Positions 22,918 to 32,700 are shown, counted from the first letter of the stretch. The stretch: 64,000 nucleotides of DNA from Enterobacteriaceae bacterium RIT714 (GCA_009668015.1 WJYB01000001.1:310001-374000), one strand, 5' to 3'. Translations and numbers: made by a program. Notes: generated by a model from the sequence alone, not told the origin.

Positions 22918-23442
22918 ATGTTTAACCGTCGCACTCTCACAACTGCACTTGCAGCGGTTATTTCCCTCACTCTTACTGCGCCTCTTTATGCCAACCCGGG
23001 TAACGGCAATGGAGGAGGGCACGGCAACGGCGGAAGCAGTCAAGGTAATAGTGGTAATCACGGCAACAGCGGAGATCATGGCAACAAGGGTCAGGGTAAT
23101 AAAGGCCAGGGGAACGGAAAGTCGAGTGAAGACCACGGGAATGGCAAGAACTATGGCAAACCAGACCATGTTGACTCCGATATCAGCTTCTCACGGGCGC
23201 GTTCCCTTGCAGTGAATTACGGCCTTGTCGGGTATCAGGCGCTGCCTCCCGGTATCGCAAAAAATCTGGAACGCGGTAAACCTTTACCTCCGGGGATAGC
23301 TAAAAAAACATTACCTGCATCAATGATTAACGATTTGCCCTATTACCCGGGTTACGAATGGCGAGCCGTAGGTGATGATCTGGTACTTGTTGCCTTAAGT
23401 ACGGCCATTGTGACGGCAATCATCAACGGTGTTTTCGATTAA
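22918..23442 (+). CDS. CigR/RcnB-like exported protein with Gly-Asn-His repeats
   Basis: 174 residues: signal peptide to about residue 25 (APLYA), a 55-residue low-complexity segment rich in Gly, Asn, His and Ser, a conserved C-terminal domain with LPPGIAK repeated twice and DLVLVALSTAIVTAIINGV at the end, probably a membrane anchor. This plan matches the CigR family of inner-membrane proteins (CigR in Salmonella SPI-3 is an anti-virulence regulator). AAGGA before 22918 selects that start. The upstream LexA box could conceivably drive it. Confidence 0.75.
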   Translation: MFNRRTLTTALAAVISLTLTAPLYANPGNGNGGGHGNGGSSQGNSGNHGNSGDHGNKGQGNKGQGNGKSSEDHGNGKNYGKPDHVDSDISFSRARSLAVNYGLVGYQALPPGIAKNLERGKPLPPGIAKKTLPASMINDLPYYPGYEWRAVGDDLVLVALSTAIVTAIINGVFD

Positions 23443-23479
23443 TCTCTCCCCTTCATAAGCCTCTCAGCACAAATTTAGT

Positions 23480-23503
23480 GGGACTCTCACGCCGGAGAGT
23501 CCC
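23480..23503. terminator. Hairpin after the CigR-like gene
   Basis: Nine-base perfect stem GGGACTCTC/GAGAGTCCC with a six-base loop, 37 bases after the stop codon. It has no U-run, so termination strength is doubtful. Confidence 0.5.
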
Positions 23504-23613
23504 ATGTCTGGCCATTAATATTGACTCTGGATTGCAGCCTGTGATGCTTATGATTAAGAAAAGTGTCGACTTTAAGGTAGACTCATTTTCTGATTTTCAG
23601 CCGGGTAGCAACG

Positions 23614-24534
23614 ATGACAGCAGTGTTTTCGACCGAATCTTTCAGCAGCATCGTCCATTTCGTGACGGCCGCAAATTCAAATAGCTTTACCGAAGCCGCT
23701 GAACAACTGGGTGTATCGAAATCAGCAATTGGTAAGAGTATCCAGCGGCTTGAGCAAAATCTCGGTATTTCCTTGTTTAATCGTACAACGCGCAAAATCA
23801 GTCTGACCACTGAAGGAGAAGCATATCTGGCAAGCTGCCAGAGTGCGCTTGAAACCCTGCAGATGGCAGAAATGGCGCTGCGTTCAAAGCTCACGGAACC
23901 CTCAGGCATAGTCAGGATAGATCTGCCTGCTGCATTTGGCCGCTCGGTGATGATGCCGGTGCTGATGGACATGACAAAACGCTATCCGCATTTGAAGCTG
24001 ACCATCACATTTAACGACCGCATCATAGACCCGCTGGATATCGGTTTCGACCTCGCCATCCGTTTTGGTCCGGTGAAAGACACCACCGATCTCATTGCCC
24101 GCAAACTGAACGATCAGCATCTGATTATCTGCGCGTCTCCTGACTATATTTCAACTTACGGCACGCCTGAAACGCTGGCCGAACTGGCTCGTCACCGCTG
24201 TATTCTCGCCTGGCGCGGGGGAGCCCCACTTAGCTGGCTGATACGTGACGAGCACGGAAAGGATATCAGATTCAAACCTGCACCTTTTCATCAAATCAGC
24301 GATGGCGATGCAATGATCGATGCCTGTATTGCCGGAGCCGGTTTGATTCAGTTTCCCGAGGCATTACTGCGGCCATATATACAGAAAGGGGAGTTAGTGC
24401 CGCTGCTTGCGGCCTGTAATCCCGCTCCCACCGAGCTCAATGTGATATGGCCGCGCGCACGGCATCTGCTGCCCGGCGTACGCTTTATCATTGATGAATT
24501 GTTGGCGTTAGCCGCACAAAAAGCATTCGAATGA
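23614..24534 (+). CDS. LysR-family regulator (redox cluster)
   Basis: 306 residues. The winged helix spans about 8-67 (SFTEAAEQLGVSKSAIGKSI), followed by the co-inducer domain beginning GIVRIDLPAAFGRSVMMPVL. The DLPAAFGR stretch places it in the same subfamily as the regulator at 44672, and both resemble LysR proteins that control nearby oxidoreductases. It is co-directional with the five genes downstream. The ribosome site is weak. Confidence 0.85.
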   Translation: MTAVFSTESFSSIVHFVTAANSNSFTEAAEQLGVSKSAIGKSIQRLEQNLGISLFNRTTRKISLTTEGEAYLASCQSALETLQMAEMALRSKLTEPSGIVRIDLPAAFGRSVMMPVLMDMTKRYPHLKLTITFNDRIIDPLDIGFDLAIRFGPVKDTTDLIARKLNDQHLIICASPDYISTYGTPETLAELARHRCILAWRGGAPLSWLIRDEHGKDIRFKPAPFHQISDGDAMIDACIAGAGLIQFPEALLRPYIQKGELVPLLAACNPAPTELNVIWPRARHLLPGVRFIIDELLALAAQKAFE

Positions 24535-24656
24535 TTGTAGAGTTGAATTCTACACTCTGTCCTCTTTAAGCCTGTTTATCCACTTTCGTTATCAGCGTAG
24601 GATTTCTTCATTGTCAGGTTATCTGATAATTCATCCACTTATGAAGGGGTTCTGCC

Positions 24657-24854
24657 ATGCCAGTAGTGAATATCCAGATGTTCGACGGCCGTGATGACGC
24701 TAAACCTGCTATCGCTAAAGCAGTGACAGAGGCGATCGCAACACATGCCAAAGTTGATCCACAGTATGTCTATGTCATTTTCAACGACGTAACCACCGAC
24801 AACTGGGCAATTTCAGGTGAGATTTTTTCTGAGACACTGAAAAAATCGAGCTAA
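24657..24854 (+). CDS. 4-Oxalocrotonate tautomerase-family protein
   Basis: 65 residues with the catalytic N-terminal proline exposed after Met removal (MPVVNIQMF), the size and strand-helix-strand order of small tautomerases, and the VYVIFNDVTTDNWAISGE segment. Members tautomerise or dehalogenate small enols; the substrate here is unknown. AAGGGG precedes the ATG. It lies 122 bases after the LysR gene and before an ABM monooxygenase, suggesting shared detoxification or catabolism. Confidence 0.85.
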   Translation: MPVVNIQMFDGRDDAKPAIAKAVTEAIATHAKVDPQYVYVIFNDVTTDNWAISGEIFSETLKKSS

Positions 24855-24977
24855 CGCTAAGCGCTCTTTAGTCACAGTCGCCGTTATGCTCCTGCGCGTA
24901 ACGGCCTGTTCCTCTTGCGGAGAATATCTTTCTCCCTTCTTTCTGGTTCACCAGTTCCCTTAGTTCCGGAGATTACG

Positions 24978-25331
24978 ATGAAAAATGAAATCACCTGTGT
25001 GTTTAACCTGGCCGTGAATGACGGACAATTCCCGGCATTTAAAGAATTAGTCTCACGCGTGGTAGAAGCCACCCGAAAAGAACCTGGCACGCTGAGTTAC
25101 GTCTACAGCGTCAGTGAAGATCAGCAAACGGCGCACATTGTTGAGCGGTATCGTCAGCAAGACTTAGTGAGCCATGTTGACCACACTTTCGCTCCTTTCG
25201 CTGAAACCTTTCTCTCTTTAGTCACCATTACCGGCCTGACCGTTTATGGTGAACCCGATGAGGAAATCCGCAAGCGGTTAGATCCTTTTGGTGCCGTATA
25301 TATGAAACCTTTCGACGGATTCACTCGTTAA
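24978..25331 (+). CDS. ABM-family monooxygenase
   Basis: 117 residues. The start follows GGAG at -8. The protein shows an ABM core: EITCVFNLAVNDGQFPAFKE, EATRKEPGTLSYVYSVSED, HIVERYRQQDLVSHVDHTF. A longer C-terminal extension (VYGEPDEEIRKRLDPFG) is present, as in some quinone or aromatic ABM enzymes. Second ABM protein within 3 kb. Part of the LysR-tautomerase-Grx2 series. Confidence 0.8.
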   Translation: MKNEITCVFNLAVNDGQFPAFKELVSRVVEATRKEPGTLSYVYSVSEDQQTAHIVERYRQQDLVSHVDHTFAPFAETFLSLVTITGLTVYGEPDEEIRKRLDPFGAVYMKPFDGFTR

Positions 25332-25362
25332 TTTTACCGATTAAATAATCAAAGACGTTGCT

Positions 25363-26010
25363 ATGAAACTCTACATCTACGACCACTGTCCGTTCTGTGT
25401 ACGCTCACGCATGATCTTTGGCCTGAAAGATATTGCATGTGAAATCATTACGCTGCCAAATGATGATGAAGAAACGCCAACGCGCCTCATTGGAAAAAAA
25501 ATGCTCCCCGTATTGGTCACTGAAAGCGGTGATGCAATCGGTGAAAGCCTGGATATCGTCAAATACATTGATGAAACCTGTGGCACACCTGTCCTGACAG
25601 TGTCCGATGATTCAGCAATTGAATCCTGGATGGAAGAGGCGACGAACCTGATTTTTCCGCTGGCAATCCCGCGCTGGGCAACCTCTGATTTTGACGAATT
25701 TCGTCAGGATGCTGCGAGGCAATATTTCGTCAGGAAGAAAGAAGCCGTTTTCGGCTCCTTTTCGCGCTTGCTGGCAGAAACCGAAACGATGGTTACTGAG
25801 ATAAACGCAAAACTTGAGATTCTGGACGGTTTGTTAGTGCGGCAAGAACGTGTGATCGGGCATGTCTCCCTCACCGATATTCGACTTTTCCCGCTGCTGC
25901 GCTCGCTATCCATCGTTAAAGGAATTTCCTGGCCGCCACGGGTTCAAGAATGGATGGAAGAGATGGCCGTGAAGTCGCGGGTTAATCTCAATGACAATAT
26001 CGCTGTCTGA
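25363..26010 (+). CDS. Glutaredoxin 2 paralogue (GrxB-like)
   Basis: 215 residues, the GrxB length. An N-terminal thioredoxin fold with active site CPFC at 9-12 (DHCPFCVRSRMIFGLKDI) and a GST-type helical C-terminal domain ending in the GISWPPRVQEW region. It resembles E. coli GrxB but differs at many positions (CPYC in K-12), so it is probably a paralogue and not the core grxB. It would reduce glutathione mixed disulfides. The ribosome site is weak, suggesting coupling to the gene 31 bases upstream. Confidence 0.85.
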   Translation: MKLYIYDHCPFCVRSRMIFGLKDIACEIITLPNDDEETPTRLIGKKMLPVLVTESGDAIGESLDIVKYIDETCGTPVLTVSDDSAIESWMEEATNLIFPLAIPRWATSDFDEFRQDAARQYFVRKKEAVFGSFSRLLAETETMVTEINAKLEILDGLLVRQERVIGHVSLTDIRLFPLLRSLSIVKGISWPPRVQEWMEEMAVKSRVNLNDNIAV

Positions 26011-26077
26011 ATCCGCTTCTGTCAGTGTCTCAATACAGGCGCAGAAGCTTCTTATTTAAGCAGTCAGGAGGATGTTA

Positions 26078-26974
26078 ATGAACAAAATCGCCGCAAGCCT
26101 TATCGCACTTTGCCTATTTTCCTTTTCGCTACAGGCTGCCCCGATTAAGCCAAATCAACCTTTACACTGGTTCGGAGAGCAGTCGAATAGCTATCAGAGC
26201 TCTACGCCTTACGGTAACAACGCGAAAGCCGGACATTATGTGCAGTCTGGCGACGCAAAAATTTATTATGAAGTCTATGGTTCCGGTAAACCTGTAGTGT
26301 TGTTGCACGGGGGGATTGTCGGCTCCATGGCTGAGATGGGCGAATTTGCTGACAAACTTAAAGATAACCATCTCGTGATTATGGTGAATACGCGTGGACA
26401 CGGAAAATCTGATATTGGTACAGCCCTGCCGGGCTATAAGCAAAAAGCAAAAGACCTGCATGAGGTACTTTCAGCCTTAAACATTTCTAAAACTGATGTC
26501 ATCGGTTTTAGCGACGGTGCCTATACGGGCTACCAGTTTGCCGCAGATTACCCGCAGCAAATCAATAAACTCGTCGCGATAGGTGCAGGTGAATGGGCAA
26601 AAGGCTTTGTTCAGGGTGGGCGTAAAGATCGTAATACCCCCTTACAGTCCGTTATCGACCTCGATCCCCGGTACTGGGCAGAGCAAGCCGAAATACGTCC
26701 ACAGCACGATAAAATGACAGAATGGTATAAACAAGCTAATCAACAATACGACCAGACTATCGTGGGTAAGTCCCTGTTCCAGGCTATCCATGCTCCGGTG
26801 CTGGTTCTGGCAGGTGAAAAGGATATGAATGCGCCACTCGATACCGTGATTGCAGCTTACAAAATGCTGCCAAATGCCCAGCTCGCAATTATTCCTGGAG
26901 CGCCGCATCCTGCTTTCGTGGTTAATTTCGATGCTGTCTGGGCGTGTATCGCGCCTTTTCTGGGAAGTCAATAA
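26078..26974 (+). CDS. Secreted alpha/beta hydrolase
   Basis: 298 residues. Signal peptide ends near LQAAP. The alpha/beta-hydrolase fold shows oxyanion HGGIVGS, nucleophile elbow GFSDGA, acid in GEKDMNAP and catalytic His in PGAPHPAF. AGGAGG six bases before 26078 selects this Met over one two codons earlier. Likely a periplasmic esterase or lactonase. It is fourth in the co-directional gene series after the glutaredoxin. Confidence 0.85.
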   Translation: MNKIAASLIALCLFSFSLQAAPIKPNQPLHWFGEQSNSYQSSTPYGNNAKAGHYVQSGDAKIYYEVYGSGKPVVLLHGGIVGSMAEMGEFADKLKDNHLVIMVNTRGHGKSDIGTALPGYKQKAKDLHEVLSALNISKTDVIGFSDGAYTGYQFAADYPQQINKLVAIGAGEWAKGFVQGGRKDRNTPLQSVIDLDPRYWAEQAEIRPQHDKMTEWYKQANQQYDQTIVGKSLFQAIHAPVLVLAGEKDMNAPLDTVIAAYKMLPNAQLAIIPGAPHPAFVVNFDAVWACIAPFLGSQ

Positions 26975-27085
26975 GGCTACAGGCAGTATTACTGGATGCT
27001 TGTCCGCGTCACGCGGCAAAAACTCTGTCATCTGACCGAATACCGTTATGAAGTGAGTCATCCTGACAACACCAAGGAGTTTATC

Positions 27086-27739
27086 ATGTCAGCACTTATA
27101 CAGAATTTATGGCAGCCGGAGGATTTTATTCTCTCCGGAGTGAAACTCGAAAGTTGCATATACCAGCATTACCCGGCTATTCGGATGACAATGCCGCGGG
27201 AAGCCATCCAGAATCCGGAAAAAGAGAGGCTGACCGACAGGGATTTTATGGCCTGGCTGCCCCTTGACTTTTGCGACGGAGAAATTGAACTTTGGCTTGC
27301 CAGCGAACTCGTTCCTGAGGCTCCTGCCTATGCACGAGGCTTTATAGGCGTGAGTTTTCGTATCAATGAACAAGGTCAGTTCGAAAGCATCTATCTCCGG
27401 CCAACAAACAGTCATGCGGACGATCAGGTCAGACGAAACCATAGCGTACAATACGTGGCCTTCCCGGATTATCGATTTGATCGCCTCCGACGTGAATCTC
27501 CTGAGCAATATGAAACCTATGCGGAACTGGAATTAGCGCGCTGGACTCACATGCGGATTACTGTCAAAGGACAACGAGCAGTGCTCTACCTGAACGATCA
27601 GGATAAGCCAGCTTTTATCGTTAATGACCTCAAACTGGGGGCAAACCAGCGTGGTGGCGTAGGTGTATGGCTTGAGTCGGGAACTGTAGCTTATTTCCGG
27701 GAGCTAAAAATCCGTAAAGAACCACAAGTAGACAAATAG
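27086..27739 (+). CDS. Concanavalin A-like domain protein
   Basis: 217 residues without signal peptide. Strand-rich sequence with WLPLDFCDGEIELWLASEL, ARGFIGVSFRI, WTHMRITVKGQRAVLYLND and GVGVWLESGTVAYFRELKI, typical of the DUF1080/LamG-like ConA jelly-roll of glycan-binding or hydrolase proteins. AAGGAG before 27086 fixes the start. Last gene of the LysR-led series, 111 bases after the hydrolase. The ligand is unknown. Confidence 0.72.
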   Translation: MSALIQNLWQPEDFILSGVKLESCIYQHYPAIRMTMPREAIQNPEKERLTDRDFMAWLPLDFCDGEIELWLASELVPEAPAYARGFIGVSFRINEQGQFESIYLRPTNSHADDQVRRNHSVQYVAFPDYRFDRLRRESPEQYETYAELELARWTHMRITVKGQRAVLYLNDQDKPAFIVNDLKLGANQRGGVGVWLESGTVAYFRELKIRKEPQVDK

Positions 27740-27819
27740 ACTCATATTTTCACCGGCTAATTTCGCTCCAGGCACGAAGCAGCTGGCAGAATTTAGTGAA
27801 TTAAAGGATAAAACGAGGT

Positions 27820-27837
27820 GTATAGCGTTTGCTATAC
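27820..27837. promoter_or_regulatory. TacA-type operator palindrome
   Basis: Perfect inverted repeat GTATAGC-GTTT-GCTATAC 11 bases before the antitoxin relic start. Such GTATAGC/GCTATAC palindromes are the autoregulatory operators of DUF1778-GNAT toxin-antitoxin loci as I recall them. Confidence 0.7.
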
Positions 27838-27847
27838 AGTGGTTCCG

Positions 27848-28007
27848 GTGAAATCAGATGTTCAACTCACCCTTAGAGGCAGGGAGCCGCAGCGGGTACT
27901 TATTGACGCCGCTGCGGAGTTCTTTCACAAATCGCGCAGACTTCACTCTGGAAATGGCCTGTCAGACTGCGGTCTTGAGAACGGTTATTGATGCCTTAAA
28001 AATCTGA
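27848..28007 (+). pseudogene. Frameshifted TacA-like (DUF1778) antitoxin, toxin lost
   Basis: From GTG the frame reads KSDVQLTLRGREPQRVLIDAAAEFFHKSR, a ribbon-helix-helix of the TacA/DUF1778 family. It then goes out of frame; a shifted frame continues DFTLEMACQTAVLRTVIDA and stops. The family normally has about 90 residues, with a C-terminal toxin-neutralising part, and is followed by a GNAT acetyltransferase toxin. That tail and the toxin are missing here. The upstream operator is intact. Confidence 0.7.
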
Positions 28008-28017
28008 GGAGCGAGGA

Positions 28018-28473
28018 TTACTTTTGGATGATTTTCCCCTGTGTTCCGGCATCGGTATCCCGCCAGACGTCTTCATCTTTCAGACGTCGATCCCCCTGGA
28101 TGGTGTAGGAAATATTGCCCTGCCTGAACTGGAGTCCGCCATCTGATTTTTTGGCATCAACGCTCTTACCGTCAATCGTCACGTTATCCTGTTCATCAAT
28201 GCTGATATCCGCCACGGTGGCGCCGCTGTCGCTCAGGGCCTGCCACTGGCCGGTATAAGGGCTTGCACTCTCTGCTGTGCTGCTGGCGTCATTGACAAAC
28301 CCGGCTTTGGCATTTTCCGCCTTCGTTTTGTTGACATCACACCCCTGAGCTTCAGACACCTGCGTGCACCCGGATTGCTCCAGTTTGTGCCGGTACTCTT
28401 TATTGATAGCCCACGCGGGTGCGCAAAGAACGGACGCTAACGACAGACACACTACTATTTTTTTTTGCAACAT
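28018..28473 (-). CDS. Hypothetical periplasmic protein
   Basis: 151 residues with a signal peptide ending at APAWA (about residue 22). Two cysteines close together (SGCTQVSEAQGC) could pair. The C-terminal half is a small beta-rich domain (GQWQALSDSGATVADISI, GGLQFRQGNISYTIQG). I do not recognise the family. A GTGAGG site precedes the ATG. Confidence 0.65.
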   Translation of the reverse strand: MLQKKIVVCLSLASVLCAPAWAINKEYRHKLEQSGCTQVSEAQGCDVNKTKAENAKAGFVNDASSTAESASPYTGQWQALSDSGATVADISIDEQDNVTIDGKSVDAKKSDGGLQFRQGNISYTIQGDRRLKDEDVWRDTDAGTQGKIIQK

Positions 28474-28809
28474 AGTCGCCTCACCGGGAGAGAAGGGGAA
28501 TCAAACGCCAGCAACAAAACCTGGCTGTTATGAAAAGGATAGCTGAAATTTGTCTGCTTCAAATCATCCGGGTCGTTTTCCGGCACGAAGGTTGCGCAGG
28601 CTCCCGGGAGATGACCTGTCAATCTTCAGCGCCGCGACTGACATCGTTAATGTGCATAAGCAGGGGCCTGTTTTATCACCGTTCGTTTATTCATAATAAT
28701 AATTAACGAACCGTGGTTCACCATTATTACAGCACCAATGAACGGGCGCGGGTAGAAATAAAGGACGCCTGCTGTGTCATTTATTTTCATGATAACGTAA
28801 ATATTATTT
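28474..28809. other. Intergenic region with no supported gene
   Basis: 336 bases between two minus-strand genes. A minus frame runs through 28647-29054 but it overlaps the better-supported 89-residue gene and has low-complexity, non-protein-like sequence. I see no RNA gene or clear terminator. Confidence 0.4.
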
Positions 28810-29079
28810 TTAATATTCAGCCAGTTCTCTTTGCGATTCATTTTCTTTGATGTACTGGAAGGGGAGGAGATGTATTTTTTGGTCTTTAAAAAACCATTCG
28901 CAGTCGCTTCGCTCAATCGTTTCGCCGGGATTGAAACAGACTCCGGATGCGGCGCGCACGATGGCGCATTTGCCATTATTAAACATAACACTGTGGATGC
29001 AAAACGGTTGGCTGGCCTCGCCGAGCATGCGGTTTGCCATGATATGCCCTTCAATAAAAACCGCTTTTTTGGTTCTCAT
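28810..29079 (-). CDS. Hypothetical 89-residue protein
   Basis: The minus frame begins MRTKKAVFIEGHIMANRM after an AGAGG ribosome site. It has four cysteines (FCIHSVMF, KCAIV, VCFNPGE, DCEWFF) with no clear zinc-binding spacing. Two overlapping plus-strand frames are less protein-like and lack ribosome sites. No family recognised. It lies between a putative secreted protein and a zinc-ribbon gene in a block of small, perhaps stress-related genes. Confidence 0.5.
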   Translation of the reverse strand: MRTKKAVFIEGHIMANRMLGEASQPFCIHSVMFNNGKCAIVRAASGVCFNPGETIERSDCEWFFKDQKIHLLPFQYIKENESQRELAEY

Positions 29080-29172
29080 GATCTCTGCCTCTGTCAGTAT
29101 GTAAACTCGTGACGAAACAGAGCGATGTCGTTAGTCTGCTTCATCACACCTGTCGTTGTGATCGCACCTGAA

Positions 29173-29349
29173 TTAGCCTCCAATGCACCAACATTCGGAA
29201 GGGCGGAAAAATAATCCGCAGGCGGGGCATTCCAGAATGGCATCTTTGCGCATTTTCCCCGCTTTCTGATCGGCCATGTGCGAGCAAACAGGGCAGGTCA
29301 CATGTACCGGTCTTTCTTTAAATTGTCGCAGACCGCTGGTATAAGACAT
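29173..29349 (-). CDS. Zinc-ribbon microprotein
   Basis: 58 residues: MSYTSGLRQFKERPV leads into TCPVC, a 19-residue spacer and ECPACGLFF, giving a CxxC...CxxC zinc ribbon, with two further Cys near the C-terminus. It is clearly related to the microprotein at 38494-38658 (both VTCPVC...CP.C..LF). Small zinc ribbons of this sort (the YnfU family is an example) may bind nucleic acid or partner proteins. Confidence 0.65.
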   Translation of the reverse strand: MSYTSGLRQFKERPVHVTCPVCSHMADQKAGKMRKDAILECPACGLFFRPSECWCIGG

Positions 29350-29470
29350 ACGTTAATTCTCTGAAGAATGAACAATAATTATACGCCTTTATTTAATAAT
29401 AATCCGGTTATGTGATTATTATCTGCGATTCCGGCGGGATGCTTTCAGGGAAAACCGGAGGGATTTATGA

Positions 29471-29476
29471 TATAAT
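29471..29476 (+). promoter_or_regulatory. -10 element TATAAT
   Basis: A perfect TATAAT, preceded by TATGA, 23 bases ahead of the start codon at 29499. No clear TTGACA is seen at the right spacing, so an extended -10 or sigma-S promoter is possible. It excludes the longer frame starting at 29412. Confidence 0.6.
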
Positions 29477-29498
29477 ACCCTTCCGTGAGAAATTTAGA

Positions 29499-29732
29499 AT
29501 GAAATCAGAAGACACCCTGGACTGGTACCCCGCACAACTCCCCCCGGTAAAAATTATTCTTGGCGAAGCCGTGCTGGCCGTCGGTAAGCAGGGTCGGCCC
29601 ATCAATACCCGAACGCTGCTCGAATATTTGCAGGTGACGCAGGAAAAGCAAAAAAAACAGGACAACAAAATCGCCATGCAAACGGCGATTGATGTCCTTC
29701 GAGATAATCAGCGCATTCACGGCAGGCGTTAA
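29499..29732 (+). CDS. Small YmgB/AriR-like protein
   Basis: 77 residues. The helical pattern ILGEAVLAVGKQGRPINTRTLLEYL and AIDVLRDNQRI resembles the YcgZ/YmgA/AriR group of short connector or biofilm regulators, in which GxxI.....L follows a first helix. That match is by pattern only. The Met at 29499 is chosen because the TATAAT element lies between it and earlier Mets. It faces the end of the glucan synthase gene. Confidence 0.5.
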   Translation: MKSEDTLDWYPAQLPPVKIILGEAVLAVGKQGRPINTRTLLEYLQVTQEKQKKQDNKIAMQTAIDVLRDNQRIHGRR

Positions 29733-29753
29733 TGCGCTCGGGGTCAGGCTCTG

Positions 29754-32700
29754 CTAGCGCTGTACGATCTCAACCGTATGGGGTTGTCCGTCGTCAATAA
29801 GCGGGATTTTGTCGTCGGGTAGTCCGACGCCATCCAGTAACACGCTGTACTCCTCTGCGCCACCGGTAACCGTGATGGCGTACTGGCTGTGGCCATGCAG
29901 ATACGTCATGCTGACAGACGGCCAGCCCTGCGGTAACTGGGCGTGGAGGGTTAACACCTCTCCGTAACGTTTAATCCCCAGCAGCTCCTCTGTCAGCAGG
30001 CGATATGCCCAGCCTGCGGAGCCGGTATACCAGCTCCATCCTCCGCGCCCGATATGAGGCTCAACGCTGTAAACATCCGCACTCATGACATACGGCTCCG
30101 TTTTATATCGCGCCACGTCACCGGCGTTGAGCGTGTGGTTTATCGGATTGATCATCGACCACAGCTGCCATGCGCGCTCCGTGTGACCCATCCGGGCAAA
30201 GGCCATTACCGCCCAGATTGCGCCATGCGTATACTGACCGCCATTTTCTCGCACCCCCGGCAGATAGCCCTGAATGTAGCCCGGATTAGGTCCGTGTCCA
30301 TCGAACGGCGGCGTGAGTAGCTTAATCAGCCCGGCATCGTTATCTACCAGCAGTTTATCCAGCGACTGCATGGCGCGGGTGCTGCGCGCCTCGCTGGCCG
30401 CGCCGGACAGCACAGACCAGCTTTGCGCAATGGCATCAATCCGACAGTCCTGAGACGCTTTTGCACCCAGCGGGGTCCCATCGTCAAAATATCCACGTCG
30501 GTACCATTCGCCATCCCAGGCGGAAGCCTCAAGATTTTTCTGCAAACGCGACGCTTGCGTTCGGCACAGCAACGCGGTATTGCCGTCCTGATGCTGTTCG
30601 GCAAGGGCGGCGAAGCGATGCAAAATGTCGTACAGGAAGAAGCCCAGCCAGACGCTTTCGCCTTTGCCTTCGATACCCACCAGGTTCATCCCGTCATTCC
30701 AGTCGCCCGCGCCCATCAACGGCAGACCATGCCCCCCAAACTGCAGGCCATGCTGAATGGCTCGCACACAGTGCTGCCACAGCGTCTCTTCGACTGCGCT
30801 GACCACTGGCGTATCGTAGACGGATTCTTCGCCAGGCTGGAGCTGGCGGCCTTCCAGATACGGAATATGCTGTTCAAGTATGTGCCTGTCGCCGGTGATT
30901 TCCACATAGTGACAGACGGCCAGCGGCAGCCACAGATAATCATCCGAGCAGCGCGTGCGCACGCCGTTGCCGTGCGGAGGATGCCACCAGTGCTGGACGT
31001 CACCCTCGATAAACTGCCGCGAGGCGCACAGCACTATCTGGTCGCGCAGGCGGTCCGGTGCTGCGTGACTCAGCGCCAGCGTGTCCTGCAGCTGATCGCG
31101 GAAACCGAACGCACCGCCGGACTGATAGTAACCGCTGCGCGCCATCAGGCGACATGCCGTCGTTTGATAGAGCAGCCAGCCGTTCACCAGCAAATTAACG
31201 CTGCTGTCAGGCGTGCTGACGACGATTTTATCGAGCATTTTGTGCCAGTAGCGATGAACGTTATTCAGCTCTTCGCGGGCGACATCTTCGTTCAGATAAT
31301 GCATCAGCGTCGCGTGGGCCTGAGCCGGATCGTCGCCGGTACCCAGCACAAAAATAAACGTCTTCTGATCGCCATCAATCAGCGTGGCCGCTGACTGTAC
31401 CGCCCCGCAGGGATCAAGTCCGGCGCCCGTTTTATCAGACAGCCAGCGCAAATGCATCGCCGCTGGTTGTTGAAGGGAACCGTTGCGACCGAGAAATTCG
31501 CGGCGGTCGCCGGTCAGCGAACAGTGCGCCCCCGTGACAGCAAAGAAGGCGGTGCGTCCGCTCCCGTGGCTGCCGTAAAAGTTATTGGCCATCACGCCGC
31601 AGCCGCCTGTGACGCTGGCCGCATGGGTGACGACGTGCAGAGCCGATGACGTACGTGACTCGCCGAGCGTCCACTCTACATATCCCGTCACCGAGAGCTT
31701 ACGCGTGCGCCCGGAGGTGTTACTGAGCGTCAGGATCGCGAGCTTCACCGGCGCCTGTTCGGCGACCAGCACCGTCAGTTCACTGTCTATGCCGCTTTCA
31801 CGGTGAGCAAAAACGCTGTAGCCGAAACCATGACGGGAGAGATAATCTCCCTGGCCGCGCACCGGTAACGTCGTGGGCGACCAGCACGCGCCGCTCTCTT
31901 CGTCACGCAGATAAAACGCCTCTCCGCTGCGATCGCTGACGGGATCGTTTTCCCATGGCGTTATGCGATATTCATGGGCATTCTCATACCAGCTATAGGC
32001 CTGTCCGGCTTCCGAGATCACGCTGCCAAAGACCGGATTTGCCAGCACGTTGGCCCACGGGGCGGGCGTCGGCTCGTTTTCCCGCAGCACAATCTGGTAC
32101 TCCCGTCCATCCTGAGAAAAACCGCCGTGACCATTGAAATGGAGCAGCTGATCGGTATCCGGCTTCCAGGGAATATGTTGATTTTCCCCGGCGCCAACGT
32201 GCGCAATAAACGGTCTCGGTACCGTTTTTAAGGTGTGAATGCGCTGGTCGAGTTGTTCATTCAGTCCACCGGCCCGGTCATCAAGACACAGATGCGCCAC
32301 GCTCAGCAAAAGCAGTTTATCCTCGGCGGAGAGATGCTCACTGTTACGGACAAAGATCCCGCCCGATTTATCCAGCAGGCTGGCTTCAGACCAGGCATAA
32401 ATCAGATCCATAATCTGGTTTTGCAGCGTCTGCTGATAACCGCCGGGGCTGTCATTGAGGATCACCAGATCCACCGCCAGCCCTTTTAGCCGCCAGTAGC
32501 GGTGCGCCTGGATAAGCGTGGTGATGGATAAAATGCTCTCCTCGCTGGTGATGCTGAGCAGCACAATGGGCAGATCGCCGGAAATCGCCCAGCCCCAGAG
32601 GCCGGACTGACCGCGACGGTTGCGGCTGATGATCTGGCTCTCGGCGCGCAACTCCTGACAAGGATAAAGAATCGCGCTGGCAAGCCGGTTAAACAGCGCG

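Noticed and set aside
22980..23160. Tandem-like DNA repeats resembling a short repeat array
   Set aside because: They encode the Gly/Asn/His segment of the CigR-like protein; no regular spacers, so not a CRISPR. None was seen elsewhere in the window.
22726..23169. 147-codon minus-strand frame
   Set aside because: Antisense to the repeat-rich CigR-like gene and a product of its low-complexity codons.
30423..31394. Long plus-strand open frame of 323 codons
   Set aside because: It lies antisense inside the GH94 domain of the glucan synthase, has no recognisable protein features and reflects high-GC codon bias.
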